IMG/VR virus record: IMGVR_UViG_3300010293_000019
Coordinates: 1-36,078 of that record
Strand: one strand, 5' to 3'
Source: a virus
Length of the DNA: 36,078 nt
Position numbers and translations under genes: made by a program. This document shows, piece by piece, positions 1 to 6,256 of the stretch. The notes below the pieces were generated by a model. The model was given only the letters and a program-made list of their open reading frames with translations. It searched no databases and had not been told where the DNA came from. The stretch's first letter is position 1; every line of letters starts with the position of its first letter.

Positions 1-167
1 GGATCTTCTGACTCAAGGAATAGAAGTTGAGCAATAACAAGATTGGCAGACACTTCATTAACATCTGTAGTTAGCATAACAATGCGGTCTTTAAGCAAAC
101 GAGACCAAACATCCATTGCTCTTTCACCATTTTGTGTTTTTTCGATTATCATCGGTACTAAAGTCAT
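1..167 (-). CDS. clpP: ATP-dependent Clp protease proteolytic subunit, N-terminal part (cut by window edge)
   Basis: Only the first 55 codons are in the window. Read on the minus strand, the peptide starts MTLVPMIIE, continues with [17 protein letters not shown] and ends [15 protein letters not shown]. This is the characteristic N-terminus of ClpP: the axial-loop segment, the 'GER..D..SRLL..RI' helix and the 'N.I.AQLLFLE' helix. ClpP forms the tetradecameric serine protease chamber that works with ClpA or ClpX. The catalytic Ser, His and Asp lie beyond the left edge, so activity cannot be judged. The start is supported by a GGAAG ribosome site about 5 nt upstream. A homing endonuclease gene runs divergently from it. 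The window also encodes ClpS, the adaptor for ClpAP. Confidence 0.88.
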   Translation of the reverse strand, partial: MTLVPMIIEKTQNGERAMDVWSRLLKDRIVMLTTDVNEVSANLVIAQLLFLESED

Positions 168-197
168 TTTTCTTCCGTCCTTTAAATGAGTGGATTG

Positions 198-205
198 CAT
201 AAATA
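198..205 (+). promoter_or_regulatory. T4-type late promoter octamer (CATAAATA)
   Basis: CATAAATA lies 21 nt before the ATG of the GIY-YIG endonuclease gene, with an AAGGGGG ribosome site between them. It is one base from the T4 late consensus TATAAATA. The assignment rests on the motif recurring at many gene starts in this window. Confidence 0.5.
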
Positions 206-226
206 ATTATAACAAGGGGGTATTAA

Positions 227-1069
227 ATGTGCAAGTCAGGTGTTTACCAAATAATTCTTAGAGAAGACGGGCGGTCATATATTGGGAGTGCAGTTGATAT
301 CCTAGCAAGATGGCAAGCACACAAAAATAATGCATTAAACGAAAAATTAAAAGTGAAACAAGTTGTTTCCCGAGCACTTAGGAAACACGGGTTAGAAAAT
401 TTCGACTGGAAGGTGTTAGAATATTGTTCTAAAGAAACACTAATCGAGAGAGAACAGCATTATTTAGACACCATACGACCTTTTGCCGACGAAGGCAATG
501 GATTTAATGTTAGAAAAATAGCAAAGTCGAATAAAGGAATAATTCGATCAGTTGAAGCTCGAGAAAAACAGAGTAAGACAATGCTTGGGGTTCCGAAAAC
601 AGAAGAACACAAAAGGAACATGTCTTTAAATTGGCATAAAAACAGGGGAGAAGAATATTACCAACAACTTAGCGAAAAGGTATCCGGAGATAAAAATCCA
701 GCAAAAAGAAAAGAGGTTAGAGAAAAAATTTCCAAAGCAAATACCGGAAGAACTTGGAAGAACGACGTAGAAAGGGTAAAGAGACACTCTGCCCAAAGAA
801 AGGGCAAAACTTACTCCGACGAAGCAAAAGCAAATATGAAACTCGCTCAACAAAAAAATAAAACACGAACACCGGAAGCAAAAGAAAAATTTTATCTAGC
901 ACAAAGAAAACTATACGAAATTACTTCTCCTGAAGGAGAAGTATTTCAAATATACAGTAGAGAATTAAAACAATTTTGTAAAGAAAAAGGGTTCCAATAT
1001 ACTAATTTAATCGGAACTGCAACAACCGGAAAACCGTATAAAAAAGGATGGTTAGCTAAGAGGCTCTAA
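227..1069 (+). CDS. GIY-YIG homing endonuclease (Seg-like) with NUMOD3-type repeats
   Basis: Freestanding homing endonuclease of 280 aa. The catalytic domain occupies roughly residues 1-95: G5-V-Y7 and Y18-I-G20 form the GIY/YIG pair, R28 is in the helix that follows, E77 (in REQHYLD) fits the metal-binding Glu, and N95 ends the core. Residues 110-230 are Lys/Glu-rich with repeated 'S..T...H..N' and 'KAN.G..' segments typical of NUMOD3 DNA-binding motifs. The last 50 residues (ITSPEGEVFQIYS to GWLAKRL) look like the C-terminal DNA-recognition module of Seg-type enzymes. The gene is on the plus strand, between clpP and the SprT gene and opposite to both, as expected for a mobile gene. Its end overlaps the SprT gene by 4 nt, tail to tail. 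Confidence 0.9.
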   Translation: MCKSGVYQIILREDGRSYIGSAVDILARWQAHKNNALNEKLKVKQVVSRALRKHGLENFDWKVLEYCSKETLIEREQHYLDTIRPFADEGNGFNVRKIAKSNKGIIRSVEAREKQSKTMLGVPKTEEHKRNMSLNWHKNRGEEYYQQLSEKVSGDKNPAKRKEVREKISKANTGRTWKNDVERVKRHSAQRKGKTYSDEAKANMKLAQQKNKTRTPEAKEKFYLAQRKLYEITSPEGEVFQIYSRELKQFCKEKGFQYTNLIGTATTGKPYKKGWLAKRL

Positions 1070-1551
1070 ATCTTTAACATCTGTTGATACTTAAACCACT
1101 TAACGTCGTCATAGTAAACTTTAAGTGGTATCCCTATTTCTGCTAACTTATTTTTGTACAAGTAAAACGTCTTACCATGACTTAGTAATGGTTCTTTTTT
1201 ATGTGTTCTTCGATGCGGCCCCTGCACCACCCATTGATGTTGATGTGCCATTTCATGTGCTAATACTATAACAAACCATTGCACACAATAAAAGCCCCGA
1301 TTTAATCGAAGTTTGCAGTATAAGTTATCTTCGTCGAACCCAATACACAGTCCCCAATGCTTTGGCAATAATGAACGGAAGTTAATACATGGACGAGTTA
1401 GATGTCCGCCAAAAACGCACTCGTTTAATAAATCAAATACATGAGATGTAAATTCTTTAGTTGGAACATACGACAATCTGCGTTGAACAGTTTTACTTGG
1501 TAACGGGGTTGCCAAGATTTCAAGGAGTTGTTCTTTCGCTGTAAGAGTCAC
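1066..1551 (-). CDS. SprT-like zinc metalloprotease
   Basis: The 161-aa protein contains an HEMAH zincin motif (H99, E100, H103) in a hydrophobic helix (VIVLAHEMAHQHQW) and a later His in SHGKTF (about H125) that would be the third zinc ligand. This layout fits the SprT/Spartan family, whose eukaryotic member cleaves DNA-protein crosslinks; the role of phage members is not established. The N-terminal 35 residues look helical, and 'N..FGG.L..P.I.F' before the motif is typical of the family. A second HExxH protein is encoded at 25.3-25.9 kb. Confidence 0.82.
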   Translation of the reverse strand: MTLTAKEQLLEILATPLPSKTVQRRLSYVPTKEFTSHVFDLLNECVFGGHLTRPCINFRSLLPKHWGLCIGFDEDNLYCKLRLNRGFYCVQWFVIVLAHEMAHQHQWVVQGPHRRTHKKEPLLSHGKTFYLYKNKLAEIGIPLKVYYDDVKWFKYQQMLKI

Positions 1552-1581
1552 ACTGTATTTAGTGACTGCTACAGTTACGTT

Positions 1582-1824
1582 TTATTCAGGCACCGAACCT
1601 AAAACTAATGTAGAATACTTAATCGATAACTCTTTAAACAGTTTTTGGTAATGGGTCATTTCAGCCGCGAGATCACCTAACTGTTTCACGAACTCGTTAT
1701 TTGCATCGGGAGTGCGGAGATTCCATTCGTTCGAATAGCGTAACCGCAGAGCCTCATATTCTTTTTGTGATTCTCCGAGAGCTGCGGTTATTTGTAGTAT
1801 TTCTTGTTCAAGTTCTTGTTGCAT
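1582..1824 (-). CDS. Small coiled-coil protein of unknown function
   Basis: This 80-aa acidic protein is almost entirely predicted helix, with heptad-like spacing of Leu/Ile in its first 30 residues (LEQEILQITAALG) and again near residues 50-70. No signal peptide or known motif is visible. It sits 8 nt downstream of the LPP20-like lipoprotein gene and is probably co-transcribed with it. Function not recognised. Confidence 0.6.
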   Translation of the reverse strand: MQQELEQEILQITAALGESQKEYEALRLRYSNEWNLRTPDANNEFVKQLGDLAAEMTHYQKLFKELSIKYSTLVLGSVPE

Positions 1825-1832
1825 TGCAATAT

Positions 1833-2501
1833 TTAGTTCTCTTCCTTGGAATCCAAGTTAAGAGGCTTAGATTCGGGACTTGCTTCTATCCCCTTAATTA
1901 CAATGCCGCCTACGTCTACCGGTGCAACTTCTTTCGCCTTACGGGCTTCTTCCTTACGTTGGTTTAGTTCAGCCTCAAGCTTTCGCTCTCGAGCAGTCGG
2001 GCCGTCGTAGGTGTTAGTTGCAGCAACAGCTCGCTCGATATTAGGAGCTGGGTAACGAATCTGCACATACACACGGAAACTGCCGGCTTCAGAGTAAGCA
2101 ACCTTTTGAACCACGGTTCCCCGCGACAGTTGGATTTCGTTTACTAACTTGCGTACAAGGACTTCGGTATTTTCGTTGTATGCTCCGTTGACATCTTGCT
2201 TGTGAACCTTGGTGTAAGCATCAACGTCTGCCCGGATGTACTCTGCAATCTTAGCTTGAGCATCCATTGTGGCCTTTTTCACAGCCATTGACAGGTCTCG
2301 GCTAACAGCCGTGCCTGCGGTAAACATATGGTCTGCGGTGGCCGGGGTACCATTCATGTACCAGGACGGGGCAGTATCAAGAACTGCCTTGGCTTCTGCT
2401 GTTCGCATTGCTTGTACCGGATCAACCTTGGGCGCCGGATTAGAAGCGCAGGCAGTCATCATAACAGCAGCAACAGCAACAGCAATCAGTTTGGTTTTCA
2501 T
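1833..2501 (-). CDS. LPP20-like lipoprotein
   Basis: The 222-aa product begins with a lipoprotein signal: MKTK, a hydrophobic stretch, then the lipobox MTAC with Cys18 as the likely lipidated residue. The mature part has PSWYMNG, then a helix rich in Ala/Lys (AVKKATMDAQAKIAEYI) and a beta segment (YSEAGSFRVYVQIRYP). This order resembles the LPP20 lipoprotein domain of proteobacteria. The last 50 residues are charged and probably unstructured. It should sit in the inner or outer membrane facing the periplasm. Asn and Pro follow the +2 Ala-Ser, so no clear inner-membrane retention signal (Asp at +2) is seen. It has its own sigma70-type promoter. Confidence 0.75.
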   Translation of the reverse strand: MKTKLIAVAVAAVMMTACASNPAPKVDPVQAMRTAEAKAVLDTAPSWYMNGTPATADHMFTAGTAVSRDLSMAVKKATMDAQAKIAEYIRADVDAYTKVHKQDVNGAYNENTEVLVRKLVNEIQLSRGTVVQKVAYSEAGSFRVYVQIRYPAPNIERAVAATNTYDGPTARERKLEAELNQRKEEARKAKEVAPVDVGGIVIKGIEASPESKPLNLDSKEEN

Positions 2502-2535
2502 TTTGGTCTCCTTATGACCTTTTTACGATGTTAGT

Positions 2536-2564
2536 ATTATACGATAATTTAAATATCTTGTCAA
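2536..2564 (-). promoter_or_regulatory. Sigma70-type promoter for the LPP20-like gene
   Basis: On the minus strand the -35 is TTGACA (2559-2564) and the -10 is TATAAT (2536-2541), separated by 17 bp; both are exact consensus. It lies 35 nt before the ATG. It belongs to a family of near-identical promoters in this window that share GGTTGAC and a purine-rich initial transcript. Confidence 0.85.
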
Positions 2565-2575
2565 CCATTATTTTC

Positions 2576-3154
2576 TTAGAACTTATCTACAACCGTCCAC
2601 GTATCAAGTCCAGGCCGACCTGTTTTGCAAACAATTCCTTGCCACTGATACAAGTCTTTGTCGGACACGCTCGTTTCAACAAACCACTGGCAGAATGTGC
2701 CCTTATACTTGAACGGTTGCTTGTTCGGGTGGATACTAACATCCGAAATTTGAATCTCTTCGCCGATTTGCACCGGGCGAGTTTTCGGGGGTTCAGTTTC
2801 GTTGCACACCATTTCGCTGGTGCTGTCAACTAAGCTTCCGTACACTCGATTTATTAGCTCTGCTTTGCCTTGCTCAATTGCAAGAGCGCATCCATCATCG
2901 TCTGATACCGATGTAGAGAACGTATATTCGCCGACACCATTGTGCCACTGCTTCTTGTCGTCAAGTGCCTTAAATGTAGCAATGCACTTCTTCTGCTTGT
3001 TAAGCGTAGGAGTGATCCAATACTTAATATCACTAACCAGGCTCAACGTTCCAGTAACCTTGCTTCCTGTGGTTGAACGGAAGAAGCACTCAGCTGACAT
3101 AGCTGACGTTGATGTTGCCAGCATTGCAGCAATGATTAGAGTAGAGGTTTTCAT
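2576..3154 (-). CDS. Sec-secreted periplasmic protein of unknown function
   Basis: The 192-aa product has a classical signal peptide (MKTSTLIIAAMLATSTSAMSA, then Glu-Cys), with a likely cut after residue 21. The mature protein holds six cysteines (in AECFF, KKCIA, DGCAL, MVCNE, FCQWF and IVCKT), an even number consistent with disulfides formed in the periplasm. A Trp-rich C-terminal half suggests a beta fold. Its start overlaps the end of the following small lipoprotein gene (3151) by 4 nt, so the two are probably translated together. No family recognised. Confidence 0.7.
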   Translation of the reverse strand: MKTSTLIIAAMLATSTSAMSAECFFRSTTGSKVTGTLSLVSDIKYWITPTLNKQKKCIATFKALDDKKQWHNGVGEYTFSTSVSDDDGCALAIEQGKAELINRVYGSLVDSTSEMVCNETEPPKTRPVQIGEEIQISDVSIHPNKQPFKYKGTFCQWFVETSVSDKDLYQWQGIVCKTGRPGLDTWTVVDKF

Positions 3155-3447
3155 GGGCAGTAAGTCCTAATATCCCACAGCAAGGAACGGGCCACTGCAT
3201 CGTGACTTCGGTTCTTAATACGCTCGGTCTCAGCATACGTTCCGTTGAGCACGTTAAGGAGACCGTTAAACCCAGCAGCTATACGATCAGGCTGAGTTGA
3301 CAATTGACCTTCAAGGAACCGGATCTGTGCTTCTTTGTTTGCACAGTCAATCTTGTAGTAATTAAGGTCATTGAAGTCCATCCGCTTGGTAGTTGCACAG
3401 CCGGTAGCTAAGGCCGCGAGCATCAGGATGAGGATGGACTTTTTCAT
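3151..3447 (-). CDS. Small lipoprotein
   Basis: The 98-aa protein starts MKKS, has a hydrophobic core, and carries the lipobox LATGC (Cys17), so it is most likely exported and lipidated. The remainder is helical and polar, with a Cys at residue 35 and another near the C-terminus. It lies directly upstream of the secreted protein and downstream of the 56-aa protein; the three form one unit behind the promoter at 3665-3693. Function unknown. Short lipoproteins of other phages can block superinfection, but nothing here proves that. Confidence 0.72.
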   Translation of the reverse strand: MKKSILILMLAALATGCATTKRMDFNDLNYYKIDCANKEAQIRFLEGQLSTQPDRIAAGFNGLLNVLNGTYAETERIKNRSHDAVARSLLWDIRTYCP

Positions 3448-3457
3448 GACTTACTCC

Positions 3458-3628
3458 TTAACCCTTGCGGGGCTTTGCAACAGCAGCAACCGCCTTACGG
3501 GCTTCGTCTTCGGTGACGCCCAAGGTCGCAGCAATCATTCGAGCAGCCCGAGCAGTGCGGAACTGGAGGTGGAAAACAGCCTCAGTTGCCAGGGCTTCGA
3601 GTTCTGCGGACATAGTGCTTTTTGCCAT
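3458..3628 (-). CDS. Small helical basic protein, 56 aa
   Basis: The start is taken at MAKSTMSAELE because AAGGAG lies 7 nt before this ATG; an upstream in-frame ATG lacks such a site. The protein is Ala-rich with a helix-turn-helix-like pattern (RAARMIAATLGVTEDEARKAVAAVA): 'LGVT.DEARKAV' resembles the recognition half of small DNA-binding proteins. No firm family. It is the first gene after the sigma70-type promoter at 3665-3693. Confidence 0.62.
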   Translation of the reverse strand: MAKSTMSAELEALATEAVFHLQFRTARAARMIAATLGVTEDEARKAVAAVAKPRKG

Positions 3629-3664
3629 TTTGCTTCTCCTTGTTAAGTTACTTACTATGAACAA

Positions 3665-3693
3665 ATTATACCAGAATTTGGATTAAAAGTCAA
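3665..3693 (-). promoter_or_regulatory. Sigma70-type promoter for the 3.6-2.6 kb operon
   Basis: The -35 is TTGACT (3688-3693) and the -10 is TATAAT (3665-3670), with a 17-bp spacer. The upstream flank ATTTTGG is shared with the promoters at 9299, 10609 and 22908. It should drive the 56-aa gene, the small lipoprotein and the secreted protein. Confidence 0.85.
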
Positions 3694-3767
3694 CCAAAAT
3701 TTACAGTCGTTTACAGCAATTCTGCGTATCAATACGCACAAAACTGGGCTAAAATTAAAGGAATTTT

Positions 3768-3834
3768 GTAAGTCATTGATTCTAAAGAAGGTGTTTAAAT
3801 CAGTAACGATTGTAAGTCATTGATTTTAAACACC
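3768..3834. repeat. Two copies of the GTAAGTCATTGATT repeat with a hairpin
   Basis: The motif GTAAGTCATTGATT occurs at 3768-3781 and again at 3812-3825. Bases 3790-3802 and 3821-3834 are near-perfect inverted repeats (GGTGTTTAAATCA against the complement of TGATTTTAAACACC). The hairpin sits between the stop of the gene at 3844 and the promoter at 3665. On the minus strand it is followed by TTCTTT, so it may act as a weak terminator for the upstream operon. Confidence 0.55.
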
Positions 3835-3843
3835 CCTTTATAG

Positions 3844-4053
3844 TTAAGCCGTTTTAAACCCAAGGCTGTTTGCTTCAATGTCCTTCTTTTGCACCATGTG
3901 ATCCGGGTGCAAAATCCACTTAGTGCCCATCCGTTCGATTGCCGCTTTTCGCTTTGTTTCCAAATCAGCCTTTAGACGAGCAGTTTCGGCTTCGATCCAA
4001 TCCTCGTTAGCCTTCTTTTTACTAGTAACTTCTTTAAACAGTTTTACGAACAT
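3844..4053 (-). CDS. Charged helical protein, 69 aa, overlapping the omega gene
   Basis: The start is MFVKLFKEV, chosen because AAAGGAGCAAAGCG precedes it. The N-terminal 45 residues are a highly charged helix (KANEDWIEAETARLKADLETKRKAAIE); the tail contains HPDHMVQKKD. The first 20 nt overlap the end of the omega gene in another frame, which implies coupled translation. Function not recognised; the tight link to the omega gene may hint at a transcription role, but that is inference only. Confidence 0.6.
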   Translation of the reverse strand: MFVKLFKEVTSKKKANEDWIEAETARLKADLETKRKAAIERMGTKWILHPDHMVQKKDIEANSLGFKTA

Positions 4054-4288
4054 CGCGCTTTGCTCCTTTAGTAAGATATTCACGTCCAACTTTGCCTGCT
4101 GCAATCTCACGCAAGGCAATAGTCATATTATGGTCGCCGCCTGGATTAACTAACGGCTGCTCCCCTTTTTGCAGTTCCCGCATACGGTTCGACGCAATTA
4201 GAACTAGCTCGAACTGACTAGGAACATTCTTTACACAGTCTCCTGCGCTAAACGGGGTAATCCTTGCTACTTTACGCTCATCGATCAT
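4034..4288 (-). CDS. rpoZ: RNA polymerase omega subunit homologue
   Basis: The 84-aa protein matches bacterial omega through its conserved core: ARIT near residue 8, DCVKNVPSQFELVLIASNRMREL at about 17-39 (E. coli has the equivalent V.[23 protein letters not shown]), a loop with PLVNPGGDHN, then TIALREIAAGKV at 55-66 (E. coli TVIALREIEEGLI). Omega binds the beta-prime C-terminus and helps assemble or stabilise RNA polymerase. AAGGAG-ATAAC-ATG gives a strong start. A phage copy could replace host omega in infected-cell polymerase. Its ribosome site lies inside the 3' end of the upstream HNH gene. Confidence 0.85.
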   Translation of the reverse strand: MIDERKVARITPFSAGDCVKNVPSQFELVLIASNRMRELQKGEQPLVNPGGDHNMTIALREIAAGKVGREYLTKGAKRDVRKTV

Positions 4289-4289
4289 G

Positions 4290-4577
4290 TTATCTCCTTC
4301 GTTTGTTGTATCTTACATTGCTCTCGTCGCTACCGGAATAGTAGTCGATCGGTTTTTTTGCCACCCACTTTATAAACTTTTGGATTTCTTCGTGTTCAAG
4401 TACTGCCGTAAATATTATACTTTCTAATTCTTTGTTTGTAAAGGTACGATGCAATTTTTCATGACATATATTATGTAACTCAATTACCTCTTTACCCCCG
4501 CGCGATTTCGGTACGATATGATGTTTAGAGATACCAGTTGATCCCAATGGTCTACCACAAACTAAACAAATCATCAT
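4290..4577 (-). CDS. HNH endonuclease, small freestanding
   Basis: The 95-aa protein has the full HNH signature: a CxxC knuckle (C4, C7), the HHIVPKSRGG motif (H19-H20), N36 and the NICHEKLH segment with C38-H39 and H43, giving a zinc-bound beta-beta-alpha-metal fold. The short basic tail ends NKRRR. Unlike the other HNH genes of the window it is co-directional with its neighbours. It sits just before the omega gene, whose ribosome site overlaps its stop codon. It may be a homing endonuclease or a resident nuclease. Confidence 0.85.
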   Translation of the reverse strand: MMICLVCGRPLGSTGISKHHIVPKSRGGKEVIELHNICHEKLHRTFTNKELESIIFTAVLEHEEIQKFIKWVAKKPIDYYSGSDESNVRYNKRRR

Positions 4578-4699
4578 CTAATTCCAAGAATAGATAAATC
4601 TCTTTTCGTGTTTGTGATACACCGTTGCCTTTGTGCAGCACAAAGGTGATTAGCGCATGGACCGTTTTCTTTTTTCCCTTTTCTTAGATAAAGGGACAT
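4574..4699 (-). CDS. Possible small Cys/His protein with an uncertain start
   Basis: An open frame of 41 codons starts at ATG 4697-4699 (GGAAG just upstream) and ends TGA at 4574-4576, overlapping the HNH start in an ATGATGA arrangement. The frame stays open upstream to a strong AAGGAG site beside the stop of the 4764 gene, but that site faces only an ATT codon (4754-4756) in this frame. From ATT the product would be 60 aa: a Lys/Glu helix, then a cluster GPCANHLCAAQRQRC. The product could be real with an infC-like ATT start, or be decaying. Confidence 0.35.
   Translation of the reverse strand: MSLYLRKGKKENGPCANHLCAAQRQRCITNTKRDLSILGIR
4628..4646. repeat. 19-bp perfect inverted repeat
   Basis: CCTTTGTGC and GCACAAAGG flank a single A. 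It would form a very tight hairpin in RNA or serve as a dyad protein-binding site. No T-run follows on either strand, so it is not a standard terminator. It lies within the small uncertain ORF. Confidence 0.5.
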
Positions 4700-4763
4700 T
4701 TCTTCCTTCTTTTTAGAAATTTTCTCTTTAAGTTTTTCAAGTTTCGTTGCTACAATATTCTCC

Positions 4764-5069
4764 TTACAGCGGCATTACAACAATCTTACCACCCTTAACA
4801 TACACATCATAAGTGTAGTCACCTTCATCACTGGGAGCAGTCATATACAGATCGCCTGGCCTGGTCTTAAAGTTAGCAATCGTTTGAGCTGCAAGATCAC
4901 CTACGCCGTTCACTTGGTTAGTAGAGTCAAGTCCGAGTCCGCCGACCATTTTCTTGTCGCTGTAGAACGCTTTGAGCTTCTCACCAAACGTGTTGCCGTC
5001 GTAGTGTTTATAGAAAGCACAAAGCGGTTCGCCATTCTCGACAAAACGGACTACACAATTCGTAGACAT
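4764..5069 (-). CDS. Conserved phage-type protein of unknown function
   Basis: The 101-aa product begins MSTNCVVRFVENGEPLCAFY and continues KHYDGNTFGEKLKAFY. This start, with 'Y.H.DG', resembles a family of small uncharacterised phage and bacterial proteins. The C-terminus is beta-rich (YTYDVYVKGGKIVVMPL). The start codon overlaps an upstream stop as TAATG, which supports it and also suggests that the frame ending there is translated. Confidence 0.6.
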   Translation of the reverse strand: MSTNCVVRFVENGEPLCAFYKHYDGNTFGEKLKAFYSDKKMVGGLGLDSTNQVNGVGDLAAQTIANFKTRPGDLYMTAPSDEGDYTYDVYVKGGKIVVMPL

Positions 5070-5176
5070 TACATCACTCCCATCTTCTCAATCAAGTCAC
5101 GGTTCTTGCGCCACTGCGGATTGTCGTTATGTTGAACGCTGTCTAGCACAAAGGTTTGGAACCGTTTGTAAAGTCC
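5069..5176 (-). other. Open frame likely translated after a frameshift or left from an indel
   Basis: This stretch is open for 35 codons on the minus strand without a good start. It reads GLYKRFQTFVLDSVQHND, then NPQWRKNRDLIEKMGVM, and its TAA overlaps the next gene's ATG as TAATG. The gene at 5143-5352 ends in a neighbouring frame and overlaps its first 34 nt. The peptide looks like real coding sequence (amphipathic, Trp/Arg/Lys pattern) and would extend that gene's product if the ribosome, or a sequencing error, shifted frame near 5160-5176. No classical slippery heptamer is visible. Confidence 0.35.
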
Positions 5177-5352
5177 TTAGGCCATTCATTGCGGAACAGG
5201 TTTAACAGTTTCTTGCTGGCTTCTGCGCCGTCCGGTCCGAACTTACGGATTTGGACGGAGTAATAAGTAGCTAAGGCAGTCAGTTGCTCATCTGTTACTT
5301 CGCCCAACGTGCCTTCACTGTTTGCTTTGAGCAGGTCTACAATTTCACTCAT
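5143..5352 (-). CDS. Small acidic protein, 69 aa, unknown function
   Basis: The start is MSEIVDLLKAN, with AAGGAGAATAG directly before the ATG. The first 50 residues are helical (VTDEQLTALATYYSVQIRK, then ASKKLLNLFRNEW); the tail TNGSKPLC may be an artefact of a frame change, because the neighbouring frame continues in a more protein-like way (see 5069-5176). The identical leader TTTAAGGAGAATAGAATG precedes the gene upstream. Not recognised. Confidence 0.6.
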   Translation of the reverse strand: MSEIVDLLKANSEGTLGEVTDEQLTALATYYSVQIRKFGPDGAEASKKLLNLFRNEWPKDFTNGSKPLC

Positions 5353-5362
5353 TCTATTCTCC

Positions 5363-5599
5363 TTAAACAGCAGCCTCAGGAAAAACAAAATATTCAAGCC
5401 CTTTATCAGTCGGCACAACCGAATAGACATACTTAACAGTATTGCTTCGGTTGTGCCCAGTCGCGATTCGCGATACAAGGGTCACTGTTACCAAACCTTT
5501 CTTTTGCAATTTGTATGCCAACTGCAAAGTGCGGCCGCCAGACAAAGATGCATCTCCAGACCAACGATGAGCAATTTCTTGAGAAATGTACGATACCAT
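5363..5599 (-). CDS. Small protein, possibly winged-helix
   Basis: The 78-aa protein has a helix, then SLSGGRTLQLAYKLQKKGLV, then beta strands (TVTLVSRIATG and KYVYSVVPTDKGLEYFVFP). A helix followed by 'L..KGLV.V' and a beta hairpin is the usual look of a winged-helix DNA-binding domain, but the match is weak. The start is set by AAGGAGAATAGA before ATG. It lies in the operon that starts at the promoter at 6047-6075. Confidence 0.55.
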   Translation of the reverse strand: MVSYISQEIAHRWSGDASLSGGRTLQLAYKLQKKGLVTVTLVSRIATGHNRSNTVKYVYSVVPTDKGLEYFVFPEAAV

Positions 5600-5609
5600 T
5601 CTATTCTCC

Positions 5610-6014
5610 TTAAACAGCGGGTTGGGGAGCAGCCAACTTCAGCCAGTTCGCAGCGTAGTTCTTCGGAACATCAAACTCTGCCATAATCTTGCGGATCGCA
5701 TCCAGCTTGTCCAGAGCAAGCAAACCGTTCTGCGGAATCCAGGACATTGCGCGGATACGCTTTTCCGTAGTAGAAGTGCGACCACCGGACTTAACAGCAG
5801 CAGCCTTCTTCACCGGCTTGGCAACCGCCTTCTGCGTCTTAGCAGCAGACTTCACCGCATTCTTGGCAGCAGCCTTAGCGATCTTGGCAGCAGCCTTTTC
5901 CGGAGCCTTCTCTTGCAGCTTCGCCAGGGCTTGCAGTTCCTTAACCTTGGCGCGAATCTGCGAACCCGTCATAGCGGACCAGTTAATAAATTGACCGTTA
6001 AGAACGTTTGCCAT
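5610..6014 (-). CDS. Histone-H1-like Ala/Lys-rich protein
   Basis: The 134-aa protein has three parts. Residues 1-35 are a helical start (FINWSAMTGSQIRAKVKEL). Residues 36-80 are a low-complexity Ala/Lys stretch (KAAAKIAKAAAKNAVKSAAK, then KPVKKAA). Residues 85-130 are a folded tail (TEKRIRAMSWIPQNG and FDVPKNYAANWLKLA). The middle resembles histone H1 tails and bacterial H1-like nucleoid proteins such as AlgP. A role in binding DNA or RNA is likely from charge alone. The coding strand is visibly richer in G+C than the average here. It is the first gene behind the promoter at 6047-6075. Confidence 0.65.
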   Translation of the reverse strand: MANVLNGQFINWSAMTGSQIRAKVKELQALAKLQEKAPEKAAAKIAKAAAKNAVKSAAKTQKAVAKPVKKAAAVKSGGRTSTTEKRIRAMSWIPQNGLLALDKLDAIRKIMAEFDVPKNYAANWLKLAAPQPAV

Positions 6015-6046
6015 TTGTTGCTCCTGTGTTGTTAGCGTATGATGCT

Positions 6047-6075
6047 ATTATACCGGAAATTACCATTTAGGTCAA
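6047..6075 (-). promoter_or_regulatory. Sigma70-type promoter for the 6.0-3.8 kb operon
   Basis: The -35 is TTGACC (6070-6075) and the -10 TATAAT (6047-6052), with a 17-bp spacer and the family flank ATTTCGG upstream. It should drive the H1-like gene and the run of small genes down to the omega gene. Confidence 0.82.
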
Positions 6076-6099
6076 CCGAAATCTACATTTTTCTGCAGG

Positions 6100-6256
6100 C
6101 CTATATAAATCAATGACTTACATTTCAACGCTTTTTTGCTGTGTGCTTTGACCTTCGGAACACCCCTAAAATTGCTGTAAACGGATCGTTTTTGCTAAGT
6201 CATTGATTTTAAACAGAATAGTGTTTTACTGCATTCCTATATAAATCAATGACTTA
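6100..6256. repeat. 21-bp direct repeat plus inverted copy in an intergenic region
   Basis: An identical 21-bp sequence (beginning CCTATATAAATC, ending GACTTA) occurs at 6100-6120 and 6236-6256. Between them, 6194-6209 is a perfect 16-bp inverted copy of 6243-6258. All contain the GTAAGTCATTGATT-type motif seen elsewhere. The second copy runs to the stop codon of the gene at 6254. The 240-bp gap otherwise holds only the promoter at 6047-6075. Confidence 0.75.

Noticed and set aside
5586-6035. Plus-strand frame opposite the H1-like gene
   Set aside because: It arises from the Ala/Lys codon repetition (GCN/AAG read in reverse gives Leu/Ser/Arg runs); no start signal.
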